From Paenibacillus wynnii (GTDB lineage Bacteria > Bacillota > Bacilli > Paenibacillales > Paenibacillaceae): a stretch of DNA of 64,000 bases. Below, piece after piece: positions 27,488 through 36,732 of this stretch (position 1 is the first letter of the stretch; the number at the start of each line of letters is the position of its first letter). The stretch spans positions 124,001 to 188,000 of the forward strand of contig NZ_JQCR01000002.1 in assembly GCF_000757885.1 (NCBI RefSeq), written 5' to 3'. Made by a program: the position numbers and the translations under genes. The notes beneath the pieces are model-generated. The model was given only the letters and a program-made list of their open reading frames with translations. It made no database searches and had not been told where the DNA came from.

Positions 27488-28021
27488 TTAGTTCTGTATA
27501 CTCAAATTACGAACGAGTTGAATTCTGTCCTCAGGTGCCAGACTTTGGTGCACATGGAAGCAGGAAGGGCAGATATACACATTCAACGAGAACGGAGATT
27601 TCATTACAGGTGCACCCAATGCTGAAGGTGACGAAGGAGTGAAATCGGTCAAGGACTGTGTACCCGCCAGCAGCATAAGTTCGTGACATTGTGGACACTC
27701 AGGAGCTTCCTCCTGTTCAGCAAGAATGGCCGAGACATTTGCTTCGTAACGACTCAAATCGTGGTCATCCCGAAACTGATCAAGCGTGTTAAAAATGGGC
27801 ACAATACTGTCTGTATCAACTGCTCCCCATAAATCATCCTCATTGCTTACTTCTTCTGGTTCTGCTTCCTCTTCCAGTTCGTCTTCCAGCACATTACTGT
27901 TCAGGCTAACCGTACGATAGCCTTTAAGTTCATTGTTGCAGTGCGGACAGGTATCCTCCGGTCCGAACTCCTCATCCCATACAATTTCCGTATCACACCA
28001 AGGGCAGACATTCGTTTCCAT
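27488..28021 (-). CDS. Double zinc-ribbon protein of unknown function
   Basis: Protein of 177 residues with two CxxC pairs at the N-terminus (VCPWC and TCPHC) and another two at the C-terminal half (CPQC and CPSC), giving two four-Cys zinc sites. Between them lies an acidic stretch (DELEEEAEPEEVSNEDD). Such proteins bind nucleic acid or partners. The start at 28021 has AGGAG nine bases upstream; an ATG two codons earlier is too close to it. I do not recognise the family. Confidence 0.75.
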   Translation of the reverse strand: METNVCPWCDTEIVWDEEFGPEDTCPHCNNELKGYRTVSLNSNVLEDELEEEAEPEEVSNEDDLWGAVDTDSIVPIFNTLDQFRDDHDLSRYEANVSAILAEQEEAPECPQCHELMLLAGTQSLTDFTPSSPSALGAPVMKSPFSLNVYICPSCFHVHQSLAPEDRIQLVRNLSIQN

Positions 28022-28052
28022 TATCATATTCTCCTTCTTGCTTATCTTAGAT

Positions 28053-28133
28053 TTAGTTCATCATTAAATAAATAACACCGGCTGCTATAAATGCTATGGC
28101 AGAAATAAACAGGACACGGGTCAAGATCTTCAT
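28053..28133 (-). CDS. Small single-pass membrane peptide (26 aa)
   Basis: A 26-codon frame with a strong ribosome site (GGGAGG, eight bases before the ATG at 28133). The product begins MKILTRVLFISAIAF and is almost entirely hydrophobic after a two-Lys/Arg N-terminus, so it should span the membrane once. It sits between the DUF350 gene and the zinc-ribbon gene on the same strand. Too short for standard gene callers. Function unknown. Confidence 0.6.
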   Translation of the reverse strand: MKILTRVLFISAIAFIAAGVIYLMMN

Positions 28134-28240
28134 TAAAAGTCCTCCCAAGAAGAAACGGCTTCGCCGTCCTTATAGGGACGGTATCTGTTTCTCGTAGAAA
28201 TATAAGCAAAGTATACTAAAAACTTATACTTTCTTATATT

Positions 28241-28660
28241 TTAAAATATAGCAGCGCCTATTACATAAGAAAGGGAAACGGAAATCAGCATAGCTATAAG
28301 TCCTACTGCCCGATTATCCGCAGCAATTTCATCGTCAATAGAAAATACGGGCGTTAAAAATTCGAACAGAAAATAAGCAAGAAGCAGCAATATAAAGCCT
28401 GCAACAGCCCATTTCATGGTTTCATAAATGGACGCTCCCGAGTCAATACTGAAGCGGAGCACGTTGCACATACCGAATATTTTGCCACCGGTAGCCATAG
28501 CTGCAGCCACGTTCCCCTTGCGGATCTCTTCCCAGCAGTTATACTTTGTAACCATTTCAAAGATGGATAGAAATATAACCAACCCCAATATAGCTACAGC
28601 GAAGTAGCCGAGCAGAGCCCCAAGCGGGTGGTTCAACAAATTATCGATTTCACCTTGCAT
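28241..28660 (-). CDS. DUF350 family membrane protein
   Basis: Protein of 139 residues with four predicted helices (about 13-36, 50-70, 83-105, 117-138). The middle of the sequence (GNVAAAMATGGKIFG) matches the conserved core of DUF350 (YjfL-type). Function of the family is unknown, although it is often seen with envelope-stress genes. A hairpin at 28151-28195 separates it from the next gene. It starts 30 bases after mutS2, so it may be co-transcribed. Confidence 0.82.
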   Translation of the reverse strand: MQGEIDNLLNHPLGALLGYFAVAILGLVIFLSIFEMVTKYNCWEEIRKGNVAAAMATGGKIFGMCNVLRFSIDSGASIYETMKWAVAGFILLLLAYFLFEFLTPVFSIDDEIAADNRAVGLIAMLISVSLSYVIGAAIF

Positions 28661-28691
28661 AACTTCCCCTTCTTTCCGCCGGGCTTAAGCG

Positions 28692-31061
28692 CTACTGCAG
28701 CTCTGCCACGGTCACGCCCGCTCCGCCTTCGTTATAATTCCCTAGCCGATAGCTCTTGATATATCGGTGCTTCCGCAAGTACTCTTGAATACCTGAGCGC
28801 AAGACGCCTGTTCCCTTACCATGGATAATTGATATTTGACCGAGATTGCCAAGGAACGCCTCATCAATAAAACGGTCAGTCGCCATTATAGCTTCCTCTA
28901 GATTAGTCCCCCGCAAATCCAGCTCACTACGGATATTCTCATCTCTGGTTCTCTTCACCGTAGTGGCACGGAGTTGAGGTTGTGCTGTGGAAACTTTGGA
29001 CGCTGTAGACAGCAATTCCAAATCATCCAATCGAACCTTCATTTTCATAATACCCAGCTGTATCACAGCTTCATTGGAACCACTAAGCTCTACCACAGTC
29101 CCTTTTTGATTCAGGCTGTATATGGCAACATCGTCGCCGGGTTGAATTTTGCGGGGAGGCTTAGCCGCACTACGTGAGGTATCCTTTTTACGCTGTTTGG
29201 GCTCAGCTTCATCCAGACGCCGCCGTACTTCTATCAGCTTATGCTCCTTGACTGAAGCGCCCTCTTCCAGTGCCAACCGCCGAAGATCGCTGATGATTTC
29301 CTCAGCTTCCTTCCGGGCTTTATCAAGGATGGCCGCCGCATCCTTCTCGGCCTTCTCCAGCCTTTTATCCCGCTGACCCTCAATCTTCTCTATTTCCTTC
29401 TGCTGCTTATTCCGCAGTTCTTCGGTTTCAAGACGCAAAACCTCAGCCCGCCCCCGTTCATTCTCGGCAACCAGCCTGTTCTCTTCAAGTGAAGCAATCA
29501 TATGCTCTACGCGCATGTCCTCTTCCTTCACTTCTCCCCGAGCGTGATCCAGAATGGCACCCGGCAAGCCCAATCGTTCCGCGATGGCGAAAGCGTTGCT
29601 TCGTCCAGGTACACCAATTAAGAGGCGGTATGTAGGACTGAGACTTTGTACATCAAATTCCATACTTGCGTTGATAACACCTTTACGTTCATACGCATAA
29701 GCCTTCAACTCGCTATAATGTGTAGTCGCCACCATCCGGCATTCTATTCGATGAATATGCTCCAGAATGGCGATGGCAAGTGCTGAACCTTCTGCCGGAT
29801 CGGTACCCGCGCCCACTTCATCCAGCAGAATAAGGCTCTTGGGTGTCATTCTTTTTAGAATAGAAATAATATTGGTCATATGCGAAGAAAATGTACTGAG
29901 ACTTTGCTCAATGCTTTGTTCATCACCGATATCAGCATAAATAGCATCAAATACACACATTTGACTGCCCTCTTCAGCCGGTATGAACAAACCTGACATA
30001 GACATCAGACTTAGTAGGCCAATGGTCTTCAAGGTAACGGTTTTACCACCGGTATTCGGTCCCGTAACGATGATCGAGCTGTATTGATTCCCGATTTCTA
30101 CATCCAATGGAACGACCTGCTCCGCCAAAATCAACGGGTGCCGCCCCTTGCGAAGCTTAAGGTATCCACGGTCATTCATACGCGGCTGAGAAGCCTTCAT
30201 CTCACGGGCCAGACGAGCCTTAGCAAAGATGAAGTCAAGCTCGCCAAGGATATCAATATCATATTTCATTTCTTCTGCAATATCGCCTACCATTGCTGTC
30301 AGCTTGTGTAGAATGATCTCAATTTCCCGTTCCTCGCGAAGCCTTGTCTCCCGAAGCTTGTTATTCATCGCCACAATGGTTTCCGGTTCAATAAACAGGG
30401 TTGCACCTGAACCTGATTGGTCGTGTACAATCCCGCCGAAGTGAGCACGGTATTCTGCCTTTACGGGAATTACAAACCGATCTCCCCGAATAGTGACCAG
30501 CTGATCCTGCAGCATTTTTGCTACCGAAGTGGAACGTATCATTGAATCCAGCTTTTCGCGAATTCTTGTCTCTCCGACCTTAAGCTCACGGCGGATCGTT
30601 GCCAGCTCCGTACTCGCTGTATCAAGCACATCTGCATTCTCATCTATACAAGCACGAATAGCATCCTCTACTGGCTTTTGCTCCGAAAGCAGATCACTTA
30701 GAGCAAATAAGATTTCAATTTTCTCATCTTCATACATCGCGGCTATAAAACGTTTGACTCTACGTGCACCGCCGATTGTATTTCCAACAGAAAGAAGCTC
30801 AGTAGTGCCTAGCATGCCTCCAATGGAGGCCCGCTTTAACGCCCCACCGACATCACTAATACCGCTAAAGGAAGGAATCCCCTTTAATCGGTCAACTGTA
30901 GCTCCTTCATCTGTGGCTTGCAATAATCGTTTTACCCCTTCAAAATCACCGGATGGCTTCAAATGTTCCGCTCTATCCTGTCCCATCGAGGTTTGAGTAT
31001 ATTGCAACAATTTATTTAAAATCTTGCGATATTCAAGCGTATGCAAAATTTTGTCGTCCAA
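28692..31061 (-). CDS. mutS2: MutS2 ATPase/endonuclease
   Basis: Protein of 789 residues. An N-terminal MutS-like lever region is followed by an ATPase with Walker A GPNTGGKTVTLKT, Walker B LILLDEVGAGTDPAEG, a long coiled coil (about 520-620), a KOW-like segment, and a C-terminal Smr nuclease domain (LDLRGTNLEEA and IIHGKGTGVLR). MutS2 acts on recombination intermediates and, in Bacillus, rescues collided ribosomes. No mismatch-recognition Phe-x-Glu N-domain is present, as expected. Confidence 0.95.
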   Translation of the reverse strand: MDDKILHTLEYRKILNKLLQYTQTSMGQDRAEHLKPSGDFEGVKRLLQATDEGATVDRLKGIPSFSGISDVGGALKRASIGGMLGTTELLSVGNTIGGARRVKRFIAAMYEDEKIEILFALSDLLSEQKPVEDAIRACIDENADVLDTASTELATIRRELKVGETRIREKLDSMIRSTSVAKMLQDQLVTIRGDRFVIPVKAEYRAHFGGIVHDQSGSGATLFIEPETIVAMNNKLRETRLREEREIEIILHKLTAMVGDIAEEMKYDIDILGELDFIFAKARLAREMKASQPRMNDRGYLKLRKGRHPLILAEQVVPLDVEIGNQYSSIIVTGPNTGGKTVTLKTIGLLSLMSMSGLFIPAEEGSQMCVFDAIYADIGDEQSIEQSLSTFSSHMTNIISILKRMTPKSLILLDEVGAGTDPAEGSALAIAILEHIHRIECRMVATTHYSELKAYAYERKGVINASMEFDVQSLSPTYRLLIGVPGRSNAFAIAERLGLPGAILDHARGEVKEEDMRVEHMIASLEENRLVAENERGRAEVLRLETEELRNKQQKEIEKIEGQRDKRLEKAEKDAAAILDKARKEAEEIISDLRRLALEEGASVKEHKLIEVRRRLDEAEPKQRKKDTSRSAAKPPRKIQPGDDVAIYSLNQKGTVVELSGSNEAVIQLGIMKMKVRLDDLELLSTASKVSTAQPQLRATTVKRTRDENIRSELDLRGTNLEEAIMATDRFIDEAFLGNLGQISIIHGKGTGVLRSGIQEYLRKHRYIKSYRLGNYNEGGAGVTVAELQ

Positions 31062-31213
31062 TTACTGTCCAGCTCCCTTCATAGATGAGACTATTATACC
31101 GAATTTGTCCGCATTTCGCTATTTGGGTATCGTTACCCAACATAGAAAGAGGATGTTCAGGCCACAATAACAAATGCAGATATTCCCCAGCTAATACGAA
31201 GGAGGTTTGGTCA

Positions 31214-31561
31214 TTGAAGTTCTTAGGTCATGTAGTCCGTTTTATCGTCGCAGCGATTGTTCTAGTCGTTGTGGGCTGGATTGTTCCCCAATTTACAATC
31301 GGGGGTTTCGGCAGCGCCCTTATTCTAGCCCTGGTTATTGCTCTTCTGGGCTGGGTGATTGAGGGAATCTTCGGCTCCAAAACAACACCCTTTGGCCGTG
31401 GAATTGTAGGTTTTCTGGTTAGTGCCTTGGTCATCTGGCTAGCCCAATTTGTAGTTACCGGAGTAAGTGTCTCCATCCTTGGTGCTATTCTTGCCGCTTT
31501 GGTTATCGGGATCATCGATTTGTTCCTGCCTGTAGCAACTCCATTTGATGCTAGAAAATAG
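31214..31561 (+). CDS. YvlD/phage-holin-family membrane protein
   Basis: Protein of 115 residues with four membrane helices and Gly-rich turns (FGSALILALVIALLGW). The start is TTG at 31214, with GGAGG eight bases upstream; the frame extends upstream but without a ribosome site. It matches the YvlD/phage-holin superfamily. Some members join the envelope-stress regulon. Divergent from mutS2 and followed by a convergent terminator. Confidence 0.78.
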   Translation: MKFLGHVVRFIVAAIVLVVVGWIVPQFTIGGFGSALILALVIALLGWVIEGIFGSKTTPFGRGIVGFLVSALVIWLAQFVVTGVSVSILGAILAALVIGIIDLFLPVATPFDARK

Positions 31562-31591
31562 ATGAGCTGTTGATCTTCTTATTCAGCATGA

Positions 31592-31624
31592 ACGCCCCTG
31601 ACCCGAAAATCCGAGCAGGGGCGT
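31592..31624. terminator. Convergent terminator
   Basis: ACGCCCCTG pairs with CAGGGGCGT. It sits between the YvlD-like gene and the convergent diguanylate cyclase gene. Confidence 0.75.
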
Positions 31625-31635
31625 CCAAAATGGGA

Positions 31636-32751
31636 TCAAACTATATTCAGCAAATACTCTTCCTCTTGCGAAGTTAGGGCGGTTATTACGGTGTTCTTTC
31701 CTTCTTTTTTGGCCTTGTAGAGAGCATCGTCCGTCTTTCGGAACATTAGTTCTTTTCCTAAACCCCACTCATAATTACATAAACCAACACTGACAGTGAT
31801 CGGCTTTCCACCTGCATAAGGATGCCCCATACTCGCAAGACTCATCCGCAGTTCCTCGATGTAAGAGTAAGCTTCCGACAATGATTTATCCGTAAAAATG
31901 ATTGCAAATTCTTCTCCTCCGTACCGGGCTGCAAAATCGTTCAACCCAATCATCCCGCCTAACTTGGCTGCTACCTCTTTCAATACAAGATCCCCAACCC
32001 AATGCCCATAGGTATCGTTAACACGTTTGAAATTATCAATATCCAGAAGCGCCAACTGTAAACGGAGGCCATTACTTTCACATTGCTCCAACAGCAAATC
32101 CAGATATTCGTGAAACGTTTTATGATTATACAGCCCTGTGAGAGCATCTATTTTCAGCAGCTTATCCGATATGGCCCGCTCTACCATTAGGCCCTGCTCC
32201 GACTTGGTTAACTGCTCCAAATGTTCTTGAGCTTCCTGGGCACGGATAATTACAGCCTGAGTCATCATTACAAACACAATGAATACACATTCAACCAGTA
32301 AGAATTCAAGCAGCGGTTTATGAAGTACTACCCTCTCCAGTCCAAAATAGATCCCAGCATAAAACACTACACTGAAGAAACCAAGGCTGTAAAGAAGTTT
32401 ACGGTCAAAATATACAAGCGATATCATAATTGGCATCATTAACAGCATTTGGGCGCCATCCACAAACGGCTCAATTAGAAAGTACATTAGGTAGGAAAAA
32501 ATATAACCGCAGCCTACCACGACTTGCTTATGGTATTGCCGGCGGGTGCGCAACCATAATTCTGATCCTGAAATGAAAGCCACAATCAGCAGGTTACAAA
32601 CTATAAAGAGGTATTCTTTGTCAGAGCCAATCTTGCTTTTGATATCAAGATGGTTTGCATTAAGTACAAAAAGCACCTGTGAAACCAGGAGGAAAAATGC
32701 AATTATCCAATATCCGTTCAGTATTCTACGATTCCATAACTCCGTGTTCAA
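31636..32751 (-). CDS. Membrane diguanylate cyclase (GGDEF)
   Basis: Protein of 371 residues. Residues 1-185 hold about six membrane helices with no extracellular sensing domain. A coiled linker (EQAQEHLEQLTKSEQG) leads to a GGDEF domain with a GGEEF active site (AARYGGEEFAIIF) that would make cyclic di-GMP from GTP. The product-inhibition RxxD site is not visible upstream of it (GLND). The start at 32751 is the ATG giving full membrane topology. The second cyclase in the window is at 49.2 kb. Confidence 0.88.
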   Translation of the reverse strand: MNTELWNRRILNGYWIIAFFLLVSQVLFVLNANHLDIKSKIGSDKEYLFIVCNLLIVAFISGSELWLRTRRQYHKQVVVGCGYIFSYLMYFLIEPFVDGAQMLLMMPIMISLVYFDRKLLYSLGFFSVVFYAGIYFGLERVVLHKPLLEFLLVECVFIVFVMMTQAVIIRAQEAQEHLEQLTKSEQGLMVERAISDKLLKIDALTGLYNHKTFHEYLDLLLEQCESNGLRLQLALLDIDNFKRVNDTYGHWVGDLVLKEVAAKLGGMIGLNDFAARYGGEEFAIIFTDKSLSEAYSYIEELRMSLASMGHPYAGGKPITVSVGLCNYEWGLGKELMFRKTDDALYKAKKEGKNTVITALTSQEEEYLLNIV

Positions 32752-32997
32752 TGAATTATTAGATAGTTTGATGTGAGATCCCCTACTTTATACCTGTAAT
32801 ATATTAGCCTTCATTATAAAGAAATCGAACCTTTTTTGCATCTTTTTTCAACATATATCGACAAAGGTTAGTTACAGGAGTTTTATCGTTCACCAATAAT
32901 TCATAACTGCTAGAACATATATCACATTTCTTTGGTATAGTGTTAACTGAATTGTCACAAGCCTTGTAATATTAATATCGTCCATTTGGGAGGGAGT
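32752..32997. other. Divergent intergenic region
   Basis: AT-rich region between the diguanylate cyclase and the CuA-like lipoprotein. A TATAGT at 32936 could serve as -10 for the plus-strand gene but lacks a clear -35. No gene is supported. Confidence 0.5.
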
Positions 32998-33396
32998 ATG
33001 AAGATGCAAAGAAAATTTACTCTGCTATTATCTATTTTATTCATTCTTATTCTCACTGCCTGCGGTAACAACACCACTAATAAAGAAGTCTCAGGTAACA
33101 ACAGCGGTATTACGGATACAGGAGTTGCTCCGGAAACAGAATTGGTAATTAAGGCAACCAACTACAGCTTTGATTCTAAAGAATACCATTTAAAAAAAGG
33201 GGTTCCTGTCAAAATTATTTTTGAGAACGAGAGTGGCAATCACGGTATCCTCATCCCCGAATTCAATCTAAAGCTGAACCGGGAGAATACCTCTCAGGTT
33301 ATCATTCCAGAAGAAGCAGGTACTTTCGAGATGAGCTGTTCTGTTATGTGCGGTTCTGGCCATAGTGCTATGATCGCTAAAATAATCGTGGACTAG
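32998..33396 (+). CDS. Lipoprotein with cupredoxin fold and CuA-like site
   Basis: Protein of 132 residues. The signal peptide ends in the lipobox LILTAC (Cys about 22), then a short linker leads into a cupredoxin domain. The metal ligands of the binuclear CuA site are present: a His in SGNHGILIP and the cluster C-x3-C-G-x2-H-x2-M in MSCSVMCGSGHSAM. This is the pattern of cytochrome c oxidase subunit II, but without the oxidase helices. It should be an extracytoplasmic copper or electron-transfer protein. GGAGGG lies four bases before the first ATG and ten before a second one two codons later. No oxidase gene is adjacent. See findings. Confidence 0.85.
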   Translation: MKMQRKFTLLLSILFILILTACGNNTTNKEVSGNNSGITDTGVAPETELVIKATNYSFDSKEYHLKKGVPVKIIFENESGNHGILIPEFNLKLNRENTSQVIIPEEAGTFEMSCSVMCGSGHSAMIAKIIVD

Positions 33397-33420
33397 GGGT
33401 TAACTAGTCTAGCAGCAGAG

Positions 33421-33461
33421 GGGATGTTCCATTGCCATGCATATGGCTACTGGGGCATCCC
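33421..33461 (+). terminator. Terminator after the CuA-like lipoprotein gene
   Basis: GGGATG pairs with CATCCC, with an inner GCCAT/ATGGC stem, followed by TTCTCTTGT. Lies 25 bases after the stop. Confidence 0.7.
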
Positions 33462-33627
33462 TTCTCTTGTCCCCCCACTTAAACATCATTGCAGAGTAAT
33501 AACGAGGCGGCCGTCTGGGGCGGCACGAGATAGCGTCAAGAAGTTTGTGTATGAGAGTAGAAATAGATATATATAGATGCACAACGTACACTTATATTTC
33601 TCTCTTAGCACACTTTAGGGTGTTTAA

Positions 33628-33810
33628 TTGCACTTTATACACTTATTTTTGTGTATTTCGGGGTTTAACCGGCATATTCGTTTTTTTAGTTGCACAAACT
33701 ACATCTATCCATACATCCGAACGCCAAAAGCTAGAGGTAAGTGTATAAAATACATCTATTTCACTGAGTACCTCCGAAACGCGCTTATATCCTGCATGCA
33801 CAAAGTGCAA
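33628..33810. repeat. MITE-like intergenic element, 183 bp
   Basis: Bounded by 9-base inverted ends TTGCACTTT (33628-33636) and AAAGTGCAA (33802-33810). A second inverted pair lies inside (TTTATACACTTA at 33634-33645; TAAGTGTATAAA at 33738-33749). An imperfect direct repeat ACATCTAT is present twice (33701, 33752) followed by CCGAA-CGC. No plausible protein is encoded and no clear target-site duplication was found. The rest of the 33397-33948 gap holds the hairpins listed separately. Confidence 0.6.
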
Positions 33811-33819
33811 TGAACCACA

Positions 33820-33899
33820 ATAAAGTCAACCAGCACCCTCCTGGTTGACTTTATAATACGAACGGCTGCCCTCAGTAGAATGATCTACTAAAAGCAGCC
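33820..33899 (-). terminator. Two hairpins after xylH
   Basis: ATAAAGTCAACCAG (33820-33833) pairs perfectly with CTGGTTGACTTTAT (14 bp). A second hairpin (33864-33899) has GGCTGC pairing with GCAGCC and an inner TAGA/TCTA stem. Transcription of the xyl operon should end here. Confidence 0.75.
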
Positions 33900-33948
33900 T
33901 AGGTTTTGACACATAAAGTTTTTAGCTAGAATCAACTATTCTCGGATA

Positions 33949-35142
33949 TTACTTTACACCTTTGCTGCGGTTGGAGATGTCCAGCCAAACAGCGATTACA
34001 AGAATAGAGCCTTTAACTACATATTGCCAGAAAGATTCCAGCCCCATCAAAGACATCCCGTTATCAAGCGAGGTCATAACCAGTGCGCCTATCAGAGCGC
34101 CTATGACAGTACCTGCACCGCCCATCAATGAAGTCCCGCCGATTACGCAGGCAGCAATCGCATCCATTTCGGCCATGTTACCTGCTGTGATCGTTGCAGA
34201 TGCCAAGCGGGAAGTCAGTACGATAGACGCAATAGAAGCCAGCAATCCACTGAGGACAAAGATAAGCATCGTTTTCTTTTTAATATTAATACCAGAAAGA
34301 CGCGCCGCTTCAATATTACCTCCTATGGCATAGATATGACGGCCGAACGTTGTTTTGGTAGATAGAATGTAAAAGATGATCGCCAATACAATAACAAAAA
34401 TGATAGGGAATGGAATCCCTTTGTAATTGTTCATAACTGCTACGAATGAGACAACAATCAAGGCAAGGGCGGAGACCTTCATCACATCTACTCCAAGAGG
34501 AGCGATCTCGAAGCCGTATTTCTGCCGGGAACGGCGTTTATTATACGCGGTCCATAAAAGCATACCCACGGCCAGCAAACCAATAATGATACCGAACCCT
34601 TGTGCAAAATAAGCATTGCCCAACAGCGCTAGCACAGAATCAGACACCGGAATCGTCTTGGACTCCGTGACACCCATCAGCACGCCGCGGAACACCATCA
34701 TTCCGCCCAGGGTGACTATGAAGGCAGGAATCATTTTGTAGGCGACAAGCCAGCCCTGAATCAGACCTAATACTGCACCGGCAGCCAATGTGCCGAGAAT
34801 AACAACGATTGCCGGCAGCTCTAGCCAATTACTTAGAATAGCGGCAATCCCTCCGGTCAACCCTACGATAGAACCTACTGAAAGATCAATATGACCGGCT
34901 ACAATGACGAGCACCATGCCTATAGCCAGTATGGAAGTAACCGACATTTGTGTGAATAGATTGGATAAGTTACGGGAGGTCAGAAAGGTAGGGTTCAGAA
35001 ATCCAAAGAGCACCCATATTAGAACCAACGCACCAACCATGGTATAGGCCCGTACGTCCATTTTCCCAAACAAGCTGCTCCAGAGTGATTTTCTGGTAAC
35101 AGGGATATCCACTTTATCTTGAAGTTCCTTTTGAAGTTGCAT
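33949..35142 (-). CDS. xylH: Xylose-type ABC transporter permease
   Basis: Inner-membrane permease of 397 residues of the ribose/xylose class (XylH/MmsB), about ten membrane helices. It contains the class signature GHIDLSVGS (about 84-92) and AIAACVIGGTSLMGGAGT. It pairs with XylG and the binding protein upstream, in the order binding protein-ATPase-permease. The gap to xylG is one base. The sugar is inferred from XylF and the adjacent sensor. Confidence 0.9.
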   Translation of the reverse strand: MQLQKELQDKVDIPVTRKSLWSSLFGKMDVRAYTMVGALVLIWVLFGFLNPTFLTSRNLSNLFTQMSVTSILAIGMVLVIVAGHIDLSVGSIVGLTGGIAAILSNWLELPAIVVILGTLAAGAVLGLIQGWLVAYKMIPAFIVTLGGMMVFRGVLMGVTESKTIPVSDSVLALLGNAYFAQGFGIIIGLLAVGMLLWTAYNKRRSRQKYGFEIAPLGVDVMKVSALALIVVSFVAVMNNYKGIPFPIIFVIVLAIIFYILSTKTTFGRHIYAIGGNIEAARLSGINIKKKTMLIFVLSGLLASIASIVLTSRLASATITAGNMAEMDAIAACVIGGTSLMGGAGTVIGALIGALVMTSLDNGMSLMGLESFWQYVVKGSILVIAVWLDISNRSKGVK

Positions 35143-35143
35143 C

Positions 35144-36658
35144 CTATTTCCCTCCCGTTGCGGCTAGCATAATATTTTCCTGAGTGGCTTCACGCCATTG
35201 AAATTCCTTAACGAACTCCCCTTCACACATCACTAGAATCCTGTCACTCATGCCCAGCACCTCCGGCAATTCCGAGGAAATCATAATAATGGCTACCCCC
35301 TGGTCCACCAGCCGGTTCATTAAATTATATATTTCGTATTTCGCTCCAACGTCGATCCCCCGGGTAGGTTCGTCCATAATCAGTATTTTCGGGTCAGACA
35401 TCAGCCATTTGCCGATTACAACCTTCTGCTGATTTCCTCCTGAAAGTGTGCCTACCAACGTTTCCAGCGAAGCTGTTTTCGTCTTTAGATCCTGCACATA
35501 CTGGCGTCCCCATTTAATCTCTTCATTCTCATTAATAAAACCGAACTTCGATACCTTGCCCATAGTGGCCATCGTAGTATTTCGTTTAACATCCATGCCC
35601 ATAACTAGTCCTTGACGTTTGCGGTCTTCAGTCACTAGAGCGATTCCAGCCTTAATGGCTTCAGCAACGGATTTAATCTTTACCGTTTTCCCTTCGATCT
35701 GCACCTCTCCCTCAGCCTTGCCTCCGTACGCTCCAAAAATGCTGCTGACCAGTTCTGTACGTCCCGCACCCATGAGTCCGGCGATTCCCAGAATCTCACC
35801 CTTACGCAGCGAAAAATTAATATCCCGAATCATTCTCTGATTACGCTTTTCCGGATGCCACACATTGTATTGGCTAACCTTTAAGACGATGTCTCCCGGT
35901 TTATGCTCCACTCGCGGATAGCGCTCCGTTAATTCACGTCCAACCATTAAAGATACGACCTTATCATCATCCGTTTCGTTACGATCCAGAGTCGCTACTG
36001 TACGGCCGTCGCGAAGCACTGTAATTGAATCTGCCAGGGCAAAAACCTCCGGCATTTTGTGCGAAATGTACACACAGGATACTCCCTCACTGCGCAACTG
36101 ATTCAAAATTCCCATGAGAATAGAAACTTCACTTTCAGTTAAAGCTGCAGTAGGTTCATCTAGTATCAGGATTTTCGTATGTTTGGAAAGTGCTTTGGCG
36201 ATTTCAACCAGCTGCTGCTGACCAATCCCGAGATTGCCAATTTTAACGTCTGGTGAAATATTCAATCCAACCTTTTTCAACCATACAGAGGCGTTATGAT
36301 ACAGCTCATCCCATTGAATGACTCCGCGCTTACACGGCTCAGCACCCAGAAAGATATTCTCACCCACGGTCATTTCTTTGACTAGTGCGAGCTCTTGGTG
36401 AATGATGGCGATACCGGCTTTCTCAGCATCCGTTATTTTGTGGAACTGTTTGTTCTCACCGCCGATCACAATTTCACCGCTGTATGTTCCTGCAGGATAT
36501 AAACCGCTCAGTACCTTCATCAGTGTAGATTTTCCGGCACCATTCTCTCCGCAAAGGGCATGAATCTCTCCCTGCTTCACCTTAAAATTCACATGATCCA
36601 GCGCTTTAACACCGGGAAACTCTTTACTGATGTCCACCATTTCCAATACATGCTTCAT
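35144..36658 (-). CDS. xylG: Sugar ABC transporter ATPase with two ABC cassettes
   Basis: Protein of 504 residues, a tandem ATPase of the XylG/MmsA/RbsA class. The first cassette has GENGAGKSTLMKVLSG, LGIGQQQLVEIAKAL and LILDEPTAAL; the second has GLMGAGRTELVSS, LSGGNQQKVVIGKWL and MDEPTRGID. As in this class the second Walker A is degenerate. It powers import through XylH. It starts 75 bases after the xylF stop. Confidence 0.92.
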   Translation of the reverse strand: MKHVLEMVDISKEFPGVKALDHVNFKVKQGEIHALCGENGAGKSTLMKVLSGLYPAGTYSGEIVIGGENKQFHKITDAEKAGIAIIHQELALVKEMTVGENIFLGAEPCKRGVIQWDELYHNASVWLKKVGLNISPDVKIGNLGIGQQQLVEIAKALSKHTKILILDEPTAALTESEVSILMGILNQLRSEGVSCVYISHKMPEVFALADSITVLRDGRTVATLDRNETDDDKVVSLMVGRELTERYPRVEHKPGDIVLKVSQYNVWHPEKRNQRMIRDINFSLRKGEILGIAGLMGAGRTELVSSIFGAYGGKAEGEVQIEGKTVKIKSVAEAIKAGIALVTEDRKRQGLVMGMDVKRNTTMATMGKVSKFGFINENEEIKWGRQYVQDLKTKTASLETLVGTLSGGNQQKVVIGKWLMSDPKILIMDEPTRGIDVGAKYEIYNLMNRLVDQGVAIIMISSELPEVLGMSDRILVMCEGEFVKEFQWREATQENIMLAATGGK

Positions 36659-36732
36659 TGCCGTTCCCCTTTCTAACCTTTAATCAGCAGAGAGCGGAAC
36701 CCAAAGGTTCCGCACCTGCCATACTGACTGGT

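Noticed and set aside
33545..33813. Short plus-strand frames of 60-67 residues
   Set aside because: They fall inside the MITE-like element; composition and lack of ribosome sites do not support coding.
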